From: JBBIQV01 sp964555285
GTDB lineage: Bacteria; Nitrospirota; Nitrospiria; Nitrospirales; Nitrospiraceae
Direction of reading: 5' to 3'
Length of the DNA stretch: 64,000 nucleotides
NCBI GenBank assembly: GCA_964555285.1
Contig: CAZKRM010000003.1
Location: forward strand, 1 to 64,000
The notes beneath the pieces were generated by a model, which saw nothing but the letters and a program-made list of their open reading frames with translations, ran no database searches and had not been told where the DNA came from. Position 1 is the first letter of the stretch. The number at the start of each line of letters is the position of its first letter. This document shows, one piece after another, positions 34,525-41,753 of the stretch. A program made the position numbers and the translations under genes.

Positions 34525-34556
34525 GAAGAGTGACCGACACTTTTACCTTTTGCCTT
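34504..34556. repeat. Inverted repeat spanning the larC stop codon
   Basis: AAGGCAAAAGTAAAA (34504-34518) pairs with 34541-34556 with a single bulged base. A direct copy of AGGCAAAAGTAA precedes it. The larC stop is in the loop, and the next gene's ribosome-binding site follows at once. Confidence 0.7.
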
Positions 34557-34568
34557 AGGAGTTCTCTC

Positions 34569-35573
34569 GTGACCGTTCTGCTCTATGCGGGGATGTTCGT
34601 GGCTTCCGTCGCGGTGACCCTGGGCGGCTGCACGCTCTTTACCAACGGGATCGAATGGCTGGGGAGACGGCTGAAGGTCTCGGAGGGGGCGGTCGGGAGT
34701 ATCTTCGCCGCCATCGGGACCACGCTGCCGGAAACCTCGATTCCCGTCATCGCGATCTTTTTCGGCACAGGGCAGGAGCGAACCGACGTGGGGCTCGGGG
34801 CGATCCTCGGGGCGCCCTTCATGCTCAGCACGTTGGTGTTGCCTATTCTGGCGCTGTTGCTTCTTGTGTACGCCAGGCTTGGGAAACGGCCGGCGAGCTT
34901 CAAGCTCGACTATCGCGAGGTGCGCACCGACTTGGTGTTCTTTCTTGTTGCGTATGGGTTGGCGCTGGCCTGCGTCTTCGTGCCGTCGAGGCCGGTGCAT
35001 GCGGGGGCTGCTCTGCTGCTGGTCGGGCTCTACCTCCATTATATGCGCCTGAAATTCTCGGCAACGGATGAGGAGGGGAGTGAAGGGGATTTGGATCCGC
35101 TCTTCTTCGCGCGCCGCGCGACAACCCCGTCATTCTTGATGATCGGCATTCAGGGGTTGGTTGGTTTGATTGGCCTTGCGGGAGGCGCGCATCTATTCGT
35201 CACGGCCGCCAAATCCATCGCGTCCGAACTGAGCGTGTCGCCGCTGCTGTTGGCGCTCCTCATCGCGCCTCTCGCGACGGAGCTGCCTGAGATGTCGAAC
35301 AGCTTCCTATGGCTCTACCGAAAGAAGGATCGTCTCGCTGTCGGCAACGTGACGGGCGCGATGGTGTTTCAGGGAACGTTTCCAGTGTCGGTGGGGCTTG
35401 TAGGGACTGAATGGGCGCTGGCCCCTTCCGCGCTCGTGACGATGGCCCTTGCGATGGTGGCGGTGGGGGCCAGCGCCCTGCAAATCCTGTTGGGCGGCCA
35501 TTGGCGTCCGTGGCTGTTGAGTGGATGCGCGCTGCTGTATCTCGGGTATACGATGTATCTCTACGCTTTTTGA
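34569..35573 (+). CDS. CaCA family Na+/Ca2+ exchanger-like protein
   Basis: 334 residues from GTG 34569, with AGGAG seven bases upstream. About ten membrane segments in two halves. Each half has an alpha-repeat: GSIFAAIGTTLPETSIPV and LLIAPLATELPEMSNS, with the conserved acidic residue in (T/S)LPE/ELPE. The family exchanges cations across the inner membrane; ion not predictable. Follows larC closely. Confidence 0.82.
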   Translation: MTVLLYAGMFVASVAVTLGGCTLFTNGIEWLGRRLKVSEGAVGSIFAAIGTTLPETSIPVIAIFFGTGQERTDVGLGAILGAPFMLSTLVLPILALLLLVYARLGKRPASFKLDYREVRTDLVFFLVAYGLALACVFVPSRPVHAGAALLLVGLYLHYMRLKFSATDEEGSEGDLDPLFFARRATTPSFLMIGIQGLVGLIGLAGGAHLFVTAAKSIASELSVSPLLLALLIAPLATELPEMSNSFLWLYRKKDRLAVGNVTGAMVFQGTFPVSVGLVGTEWALAPSALVTMALAMVAVGASALQILLGGHWRPWLLSGCALLYLGYTMYLYAF

Positions 35574-35576
35574 AGA

Positions 35577-35606
35577 TGTGATGAGTGATGGGTGAAGGGT
35601 GATGAG
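35577..35606 (+). repeat. GTGATGA direct repeats before pdxA
   Basis: Four imperfect copies of a 7-base unit (GTGATGA, GTGATGG, GTGAAGG, GTGATGA). The pdxA start codon lies in the last copy. Same style as the dispersed family, again directly after a stop codon. Confidence 0.55.
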
Positions 35607-36657
35607 TAGTAAGAAAAACAGGACACAGTCGAGCGGCAAGCCGCTGCTGGGGATTACGATGGGCGATCCGGCCGGCATCGGGCCGGAAGTGATCGTCAAG
35701 GCGCTGGCCGGCCGAGCACTGCGACGTCTCTGTCGCCCGATCGTGATCGGATCGTCCTCCGTGCTGGAGCGGACGATCAAGAGCCTGAAGCTCCCGCTGA
35801 AGATCGTCCGCATCAGCGGGCATGAAGACCGAGTCTGGAAACATAACGAAGTGGCGGTGCTCGATCCACTCGATCAGCCACTGGGGCGGTTCAGAATTGG
35901 TGTCGCCGCGGACAACACCGGTGCTGCCTCCGTCTCCTTTATTAAGAAAAGTGTCGAGCTGGCGGAGGCCGGCTGTATCGCCGGCATCGTGACGGCTCCT
36001 ATTAATAAGGAGGCGATCAACCTGGCCGGTTGCCACTACCCCGGCCACACGGAACTGCTGGCCGATCTGACGCGGAGTAAAGAGTCCGGCATGATGATCG
36101 TGGGCGGGCCGCTGAAGATCATGTTCGTCACGACGCATGTGGCGATCAAGGACCTGTCAGCGGCGTTAACTCCCGAACGAATCGCCAAAGCAATCCGGCT
36201 CGCGCATCTGGGGCTGACACAGTATTTCGGGATCAAGAAGCCGAAGATCGGCCTGGCGGCGCTCAATCCGCATGCCGGCGAGCATGGACTGTTCGGGGAC
36301 GAGGAGCAGACGAGTATTCTGCCTGCTGCGAGGCAGGCTCGTGCGGCCGGCATCCAGGTCAGCGATCCGCTGCCGGCGGATACGTTATTCGGCAAAGCGG
36401 TGCGCGGGGCGTTCGATGGGGTGGTGGCCCTGTATCATGACCAGGGCTTGATTCCGCTGAAGCTTGTGGCCTTCGGGACCTGTGTGAATGTGACGGTTGG
36501 GCTGCCGATCATCCGCACATCGGTCGATCACGGCACGGCCTACGATATTGCCGGCAAGGGCGTGGCCGATCCCGGCAGTCTGGTAGAAGCCGTGCGGTTG
36601 GCGGCGACGCTGGCGGGAACGCGTGTCGCCACGGGAGGCAGGGCGCGTAAGAAGTAA
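35602..36657 (+). CDS. pdxA: 4-hydroxythreonine-4-phosphate dehydrogenase PdxA
   Basis: 351 residues from ATG 35602; GTG 35599 adjoins it. Diagnostic motifs are ITMGDPAGIGPEVIVKAL, APINKEAINLAGCHYPGHTELLA with metal-binding His, LNPHAGEHGLFGDEE and VALYHDQGLIPLK. It is a step in the DXP-independent branch of vitamin B6 synthesis. Adjacent to rsmA as in many bacteria. Confidence 0.95.
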   Translation: MSSKKNRTQSSGKPLLGITMGDPAGIGPEVIVKALAGRALRRLCRPIVIGSSSVLERTIKSLKLPLKIVRISGHEDRVWKHNEVAVLDPLDQPLGRFRIGVAADNTGAASVSFIKKSVELAEAGCIAGIVTAPINKEAINLAGCHYPGHTELLADLTRSKESGMMIVGGPLKIMFVTTHVAIKDLSAALTPERIAKAIRLAHLGLTQYFGIKKPKIGLAALNPHAGEHGLFGDEEQTSILPAARQARAAGIQVSDPLPADTLFGKAVRGAFDGVVALYHDQGLIPLKLVAFGTCVNVTVGLPIIRTSVDHGTAYDIAGKGVADPGSLVEAVRLAATLAGTRVATGGRARKK

Positions 36658-36678
36658 CCGGGTGAAGGAGGGGACTTG

Positions 36679-36993
36679 ATGTCCGATCAAGGCCAGGCTT
36701 CGGAGATGCTCCAGCGGCAAATCAAAGAACTCGACGCGATTGCGGAACAGACGACGTCCGACTTGAATACCGTCGCGGGAAGCGAACGCATCGCGAAATG
36801 GAAAATCAAAACGGTCCCTTTATTGGCGCGGTTCCTTGGGCAGAAAGAAGCGCAAGAATTTGACGGCAAGCGGCCGGGACCGTCGTTCACAAGCGATCTC
36901 CTGGAGGAATTCGGGGACGAAGTAGATTTGTATCGAAGTTATCTCGTCGCGTTGTCGAAGAAGGTCGGCACCGCGTCACCGCCCGCTGGTTGA
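36679..36993 (+). CDS. Small protein of unknown function
   Basis: 104 residues from ATG 36679 with GGAGGGG about six bases before it. Predicted mostly helical, acidic and basic mix, no membrane segment, no cysteine. It reads like a soluble helical bundle (LQRQIKELDAIAEQTTSDL...). It lies between pdxA and rsmA with short gaps, so probably in the same transcript. No family recognised. Confidence 0.7.
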   Translation: MSDQGQASEMLQRQIKELDAIAEQTTSDLNTVAGSERIAKWKIKTVPLLARFLGQKEAQEFDGKRPGPSFTSDLLEEFGDEVDLYRSYLVALSKKVGTASPPAG

Positions 36994-37011
36994 GTGAGTT
37001 CATCCGGTCCT

Positions 37012-37815
37012 ATGCCCTCTCGCCTCCCTCCGGCCCTGAAGCGTCTCGGCCAGCATTTCCTCATCGACCAGAACATCGTGCGCAAGATCGTTGCGCTGGC
37101 CGCGATCCAGCCGGGCGAGACGGTCCTGGAGGTCGGCCCCGGTCGCGGTATTCTCACCAAGGCGCTCTGCGCGGTCGCTGAACGAGTGATCGCGGTCGAA
37201 ATCGATCCTCAACTGTCTGCTTATCTTACGGAATCGCTTGCCGGCTGCCGGAATCTCGATCTCCGCTGCGGGGACGCGCTGGAGTTTGAGTACGATTCGC
37301 TGCCGGATCGGACGGCGGTCGTGGCCAACCTTCCCTACTACGCATCGACTCCGTTGCTGATGAAGTTCCTGGATGTCCGCTCCCGCATCGCACGCATGGT
37401 GATTATGCTGCAGGCCGAAGTGGCAGAACGGCTTGTCGCGAAACCGGGCACGCGCGACTATGGGGTGTTGTCCGTGTTTGCACAATGTCGAGCCGATATC
37501 GCGTTGGGGTTTCGCGTGTCGCCGAATTGCTTTCGTCCTCGTCCCGAGGTGGCGTCGGCGGTGGTCCGGCTTGACCGGCGTTCCGTTGCGCCGGTCAGCG
37601 ATGAATTGCATCCCACCTTCACGCGCGTCGTGCGGGCCGCCTTCGCCCATCGCCGCAAGACGTTGACCAACTCGCTGCGCGACGAAGGGCTGGAGGCCGG
37701 CGTCGTCTCCCGTGTGCTGGCGGCCGCCGGCATCGTGCCGTCGCGTCGGGCGGAGACCTTGACCATCGATGAGTTTATTGCGCTCGCCGGGGTGCTGGGC
37801 TCAGGCGAATTCTGA
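37012..37815 (+). CDS. rsmA: 16S rRNA (A1518/A1519) dimethyltransferase RsmA
   Basis: 267 residues from ATG 37012; GTG 36994 is possible. Motifs are LGQHFLIDQNIVRKIV, VLEVGPGRGILTKAL (SAM binding) and VANLPYYAS (catalytic NLPY). It dimethylates two adenines at the 3' end of 16S rRNA. The final Glu-Phe-stop codons (GAATTCTGA) belong to a repeat hairpin that follows. Confidence 0.95.
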   Translation: MPSRLPPALKRLGQHFLIDQNIVRKIVALAAIQPGETVLEVGPGRGILTKALCAVAERVIAVEIDPQLSAYLTESLAGCRNLDLRCGDALEFEYDSLPDRTAVVANLPYYASTPLLMKFLDVRSRIARMVIMLQAEVAERLVAKPGTRDYGVLSVFAQCRADIALGFRVSPNCFRPRPEVASAVVRLDRRSVAPVSDELHPTFTRVVRAAFAHRRKTLTNSLRDEGLEAGVVSRVLAAAGIVPSRRAETLTIDEFIALAGVLGSGEF

Positions 37816-37884
37816 ATTCTGAATTCTGAATTATGAATTACCGACCGACAATTCATAATTCCTAATTCAGAATTCAGAATTCGC
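37805..37884. repeat. GAATTCTGAATT hairpin at the rsmA 3' end
   Basis: An 80-bp imperfect palindrome of GAATTCT/GAATTAT units. GCGAATTCTGAATTCTGAA on the left pairs with TTCAGAATTCAGAATTCGC on the right, with inner GAATTATGAATT pairing with AATTCATAATTC. It starts inside the gene and probably ends its transcription. Confidence 0.8.
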
Positions 37885-37939
37885 GCCTCCGGCGCGTTGC
37901 CCCTTGCCCCATGCCCATGATGGTGCTACGATCCCGTGC

Positions 37940-40366
37940 ATGGGTGCAGCCACCACGGCAAAACGCGGTGACGCCCGCAAGGTCCCCTCTCCGCCTTCTC
38001 ATCTCCAGCGTGAAGTGATCGGCGTGCTGCTGATCACGGTCAGCCTGTTGACGCTGCTGAGCCTGCTGTCGTTCGTGCCGGACGATGCGAAGGCTGTTGC
38101 GGGATCCTCTGCTGCGGCGGGACAACCCCGCAACATGATCGGCTCCGCCGGCGCCCTGTGGGCAGCGGTCTGTTTCCATTTGATCGGGGGGGCTGCGTAC
38201 CTCTTTCCTTTCCTGCTCGGGCTGATGGGGGTGCGCTGCTTCACCCAGAGTCCCCTCACCGTGCGGCTCAAGAACGGCGTGAGCTCCCTGGCCGCGGTCA
38301 TGTTCCTGGGCGCGCTTTTCCATCTTGAATTCACTGCGGTTCCAACGATCTCCAGCGGCCTCGTCAACCGAGGGATGGCGGGCGGTATCATCGGCCAGGT
38401 CGTCGCCGACGGACTGCGAGGCTTGTTTGCCACTACGGGGGCGCATATCCTCGTGCTGGCCGGGCTTGTTGTGGCGCTGCTCCTCACCGCTCCGATTTCG
38501 CTCACGGGACTGTTGCAGCGTCTCCCGGCCTGGTGGAACGCCACCCGTCTGCGCGTGGCAGCGCTGATGCCTGAACAGGGTGACGACGAGGCCGAACCCG
38601 ACTCACCGAAACGAGCGAGAACCAAAACAGGAAAAGCCAACCGCTCGTCTGTGGCCGACTCTGTCGAGGAGCCGGCTCTTATCCGGAGTCAGGCACAGGA
38701 CATGGAGTTGCCACGCATACAGCTTCCCACGAAGTCTGAGAAGAAGGAGTGGGATATCGAGGAGCCGGCGTCTGAAGTCGTATCGGCACAGCCGGTGGCG
38801 GGCGGGTATCTTCTGCCGGACCCGGCCGAGTTGCTCAGCGATCCGTCCGGTCCCTTGGCGCGGATGAGCGAGGAGGAGCTGAAGGCCCAATCGGAAGTTT
38901 TAACCCGCGCGCTGAAGAGCTTCGCGGTCGATGGAAAGGTGACGGATGTGCGCCCGGGTCCCGTCGTCACCATGTATGAATTCGAGCCGGCGCCCGGCAC
39001 GAAAGTCGCGCGCATCGTCAACCTGGCCGATGATCTGGCGCTGGCGCTGAAAGCGATCAGCCTTCGCATCGTGGCACCGCTGCCCGGTAAGTCGGTGGTG
39101 GGCATCGAAGTGCCGAACCCCTATCGGGAAACGGTCTCTCTGAAGGAGGTGGTGACCGGCGATGCGTTTGCACGCGCTCGTTCGAAGCTGACGCTGGCGT
39201 TGGGCAAGGATATTTTCGGCGCGCCCGTTTCCGCCGATCTCAAGACCATGCCGCATCTCTTGGTGGCCGGTGCAACCGGCGCGGGCAAGAGCGTCAGCCT
39301 GAACACGATGCTGATGAGCATTCTCTTGAATGCAAGGCCCGATGAAGTGAAATTGCTATTGATCGACCCCAAGATGTTGGAGTTCCAAACCTATGAAGGC
39401 ATCCCGCATCTCCTTCGGCCGGTGATCACGGACCCGAAGTCGGCCGCTCGCGGCCTAGGATGGGTGGTGCAGGAAATGGAACGGCGGTACAAGCTGTTGG
39501 CCGAGGCAGGGGTCCGCAATATCGACGCCTATAACCGGAAGGTCGCGGACGCGCAGGGCTTGTTGCCTGAGATGCCGATGAGCGGCGGTTCCGGACAGGC
39601 CGAATTGCCGATGCAGTTCCTCTCTGAAGAAGCACGGCTCTCCGCCGGGGAAACGCTGATTCCAGATGGAAGCCCAGGGTCGATGACAATGCCTCCCACT
39701 CCGCCTGAGCCGTTGCCCTATATCGTCGTCATGATCGATGAGTTGGCCGACCTCATGATGGTGGCTCCGAAAGACGTCGAGGATAAAATCGCGCGACTGG
39801 CGCAGATGGCCCGCGCCTCGGGGATCCATCTGGTGTTGGCGACCCAGCGGCCCTCCGTCGATGTGCTGACGGGGTTGATTAAGGCGAACTTTCCGGCCCG
39901 GATTGCCTTTCAGGTGTCGTCGAAAACGGATTCGCGCACGATCCTGGATGCCAACGGAGCGGAAGCGTTGCTCGGGCGAGGGGACATGCTCTATCTCGCG
40001 TCAGGCACCGGCCGGCTGATGCGCCTTCACGGTTCCTTCGTGTCCGATGACGACGTCCGGCGGGTGGTGGAGTTTGTGAAAGGGCAGGCCTCGCCGAGCT
40101 ACTGCCAGGAACTCCAGGCCTTGAAACAAGAAGAGGCCGCCGAGGAAGAAGCGCAGGATGAAGTCTACGAGCAGGCGAAGGATCTGGTGCTCTCGACCGG
40201 CCAGGCGTCTGCGTCGCTGATCCAGCGGCGGCTGCGTGTCGGGTATCCTCGTGCGGCGCGCATGATCGAGCGGATGGAAGAGGAGGGATTGGTCGGGGCG
40301 CCGGGGCGCGATGGGCGGCGGGAAGTGATTGGGCGGCGCGGGCCGGTGGTTGATGCGAATGTATGA
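37940..40366 (+). CDS. ftsK: DNA translocase FtsK
   Basis: 808 residues from ATG 37940. Four membrane segments (about 20-195), an acidic/basic linker (195-320), then the RecA-like motor: Walker A GATGAGKSVS at about 444 and Walker B VVMIDELADLMM. The C-terminal gamma winged-helix domain (about 740-800) ends RVGYPRAARMIERMEEEGLV. It pumps chromosome dimers and termini through the division septum. Its ORF can be prolonged to TTG 37904, into the gap after the rsmA hairpin, without support. Confidence 0.95.
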   Translation: MGAATTAKRGDARKVPSPPSHLQREVIGVLLITVSLLTLLSLLSFVPDDAKAVAGSSAAAGQPRNMIGSAGALWAAVCFHLIGGAAYLFPFLLGLMGVRCFTQSPLTVRLKNGVSSLAAVMFLGALFHLEFTAVPTISSGLVNRGMAGGIIGQVVADGLRGLFATTGAHILVLAGLVVALLLTAPISLTGLLQRLPAWWNATRLRVAALMPEQGDDEAEPDSPKRARTKTGKANRSSVADSVEEPALIRSQAQDMELPRIQLPTKSEKKEWDIEEPASEVVSAQPVAGGYLLPDPAELLSDPSGPLARMSEEELKAQSEVLTRALKSFAVDGKVTDVRPGPVVTMYEFEPAPGTKVARIVNLADDLALALKAISLRIVAPLPGKSVVGIEVPNPYRETVSLKEVVTGDAFARARSKLTLALGKDIFGAPVSADLKTMPHLLVAGATGAGKSVSLNTMLMSILLNARPDEVKLLLIDPKMLEFQTYEGIPHLLRPVITDPKSAARGLGWVVQEMERRYKLLAEAGVRNIDAYNRKVADAQGLLPEMPMSGGSGQAELPMQFLSEEARLSAGETLIPDGSPGSMTMPPTPPEPLPYIVVMIDELADLMMVAPKDVEDKIARLAQMARASGIHLVLATQRPSVDVLTGLIKANFPARIAFQVSSKTDSRTILDANGAEALLGRGDMLYLASGTGRLMRLHGSFVSDDDVRRVVEFVKGQASPSYCQELQALKQEEAAEEEAQDEVYEQAKDLVLSTGQASASLIQRRLRVGYPRAARMIERMEEEGLVGAPGRDGRREVIGRRGPVVDANV

Positions 40367-40457
40367 AGCGGGCCAGGCGGGCCGCTGTGCTCGCAGAACG
40401 CGCACGATACAGCCGTGCTCGTTCGATGCGCGCAGTGGCGGCCCGCCTGGCCCGCTT
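40366..40457. repeat. REP-like palindrome between ftsK and lolA
   Basis: A perfect 20-bp arm (40366-40385) pairs with 40438-40457; the 52-bp centre holds further partial pairing (GCGCACGA and CGTGCTCG). It starts on the last base of the ftsK stop codon and ends just before the probable lolA start. Confidence 0.85.
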
Positions 40458-40469
40458 TGCACAACGAGA

Positions 40470-41177
40470 TTGACTGCGGCTCTTGTACTCACGCTGTTTG
40501 GTCTGTGGTCAGCGTCACCGGCCTTCGCCGTTGGTGAGGAAAGTGACGAGCAGGCGCTGAAGGAGGCGCAGGAGGTCGTTCGTCATATTCAGGCGCGGTA
40601 CGAGCAGACGAAGGATTTGCAGGCGGACTTCATTCAGAAAACCAGGATCGAGGGCTTCGCGACGCCGGTCTCGTCATCCGGGCGGGTCTATATCAAGAAG
40701 CCAGGCCGTCTCCGCTGGGACTATCTTGACCCGGCGGGCGAAGAGATTTACGTGAATAAAGAGGATGTGAAGATGTACGTGCCGGAGCATAAGCAAGTGT
40801 TGATCGGCAAGTTGACGCAGATGGCCGCGTCGCAGGCGCCGTTACAGCTCCTGCAAGGCGTCGCGAAGATCAACGAGGAGTTCGACGTCCAGCCGACGCC
40901 CACGAAGGGCAAACGCGCCGGTGTCGCACGATCGGTGACGCTGGTGCCGAAGCTGAAGGATGGCGAGGCGGGAGGGACGCTTCAACGGATCGTCGTGGAC
41001 GTGTTCCCCAAGACCTACTTTCTGAAGACCGTCGCACTCCATGAATCGAGCGGCAACGTCGCGACGTTTGAATTTTCAGATTTGAAAGCGAATACCGGGC
41101 TCAAAGACGAGTTATTCGAGCTCAAGGCTCCGGCGGACGTAGAAGTCGTCAAAGCGCCGACGCTAAGCGCCCCATAG
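40470..41177 (+). CDS. lolA: Outer-membrane lipoprotein carrier protein LolA
   Basis: 235 residues from TTG 40470, which gives a normal signal peptide (TAALVLTLFGLWSASPAFA). An ATG start at 40353 or 40359 would put about 37 residues coded by a palindromic repeat in front of it. LolA features are QTKDLQADFIQKT, GRVYIKKPGRLRWDY and FSDLKANTGLKDELFEL. It ferries lipoproteins across the periplasm to LolB. Next to ftsK as in many genomes. Confidence 0.88.
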   Translation: MTAALVLTLFGLWSASPAFAVGEESDEQALKEAQEVVRHIQARYEQTKDLQADFIQKTRIEGFATPVSSSGRVYIKKPGRLRWDYLDPAGEEIYVNKEDVKMYVPEHKQVLIGKLTQMAASQAPLQLLQGVAKINEEFDVQPTPTKGKRAGVARSVTLVPKLKDGEAGGTLQRIVVDVFPKTYFLKTVALHESSGNVATFEFSDLKANTGLKDELFELKAPADVEVVKAPTLSAP

Positions 41178-41186
41178 GGGCGCAGG

Positions 41187-41248
41187 TCTGAGTTGAGAGT
41201 TCTGAGTTATAAGTTAACTCAAGACTCAGAACTCAGAACTCAGAACTG
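41187..41248. repeat. TGAGTTC repeat hairpin between lolA and receiver gene
   Basis: GAGTTCTGAGT (41197-41207) pairs with 41224-41234; three more CAGAACT units follow. It lies between two convergent genes, 9 bp after the lolA stop. Confidence 0.75.
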
Positions 41249-41301
41249 AAAAGTGGCGTTTATAAGGGTGAGGAGTGAGAGGCCTCACGAGTCAGCGTCG
41301 G

Positions 41302-41739
41302 TCACGCCACGAATTGATCCTTGAATAAGGTGTGGTGCTTGACCGCGCGCTTGATGACTGTGAGCAATTGTTCCTTCTCGACCGGTTTCACGAGATAATC
41401 ACTCACTCCCAGCTTCAACAGCGACACGGCCAGTTCGACATTCGGATAGCCGGTGAGGACGACGACGGGCACCGACGGATATTGACTCCGGAAATAGGCA
41501 ATGGCGTCCACCCCGTTGATGTTGGGCATCCGGATGTCACAGAGGATCGTATCCACCAACAGTGGATTGTCCCCTTCGTTCAGCGTCCGAATGGCCTGCT
41601 CGCCATCCTCCGCTTCGATCACGTCGTAGCCGGCTTTTCTCAACGATACACAGATGGGCTTTCTCACCGGCGCTTCGTCGTCGACGACGAGTACGCGCCC
41701 TTCCCGGCCGATCATCCCGTTGCTGGTCATAGTGGTCAT
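41302..41739 (-). CDS. Single-domain response regulator (receiver)
   Basis: 145 residues, one CheY-like receiver: acidic pocket VDDE near 19-22, phospho-Asp in CDIRMPNINGVD, Thr in VVVLTGYP and Lys in DYLVKPVEKEQL. No output domain, so it passes phosphate to another protein. It begins 14 bp after the stop of the REC-PAS-GAF kinase gene, its likely partner. Confidence 0.9.
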   Translation of the reverse strand: MTTMTSNGMIGREGRVLVVDDEAPVRKPICVSLRKAGYDVIEAEDGEQAIRTLNEGDNPLLVDTILCDIRMPNINGVDAIAYFRSQYPSVPVVVLTGYPNVELAVSLLKLGVSDYLVKPVEKEQLLTVIKRAVKHHTLFKDQFVA

Positions 41740-41753
41740 GGTCTCTCCCTTGG

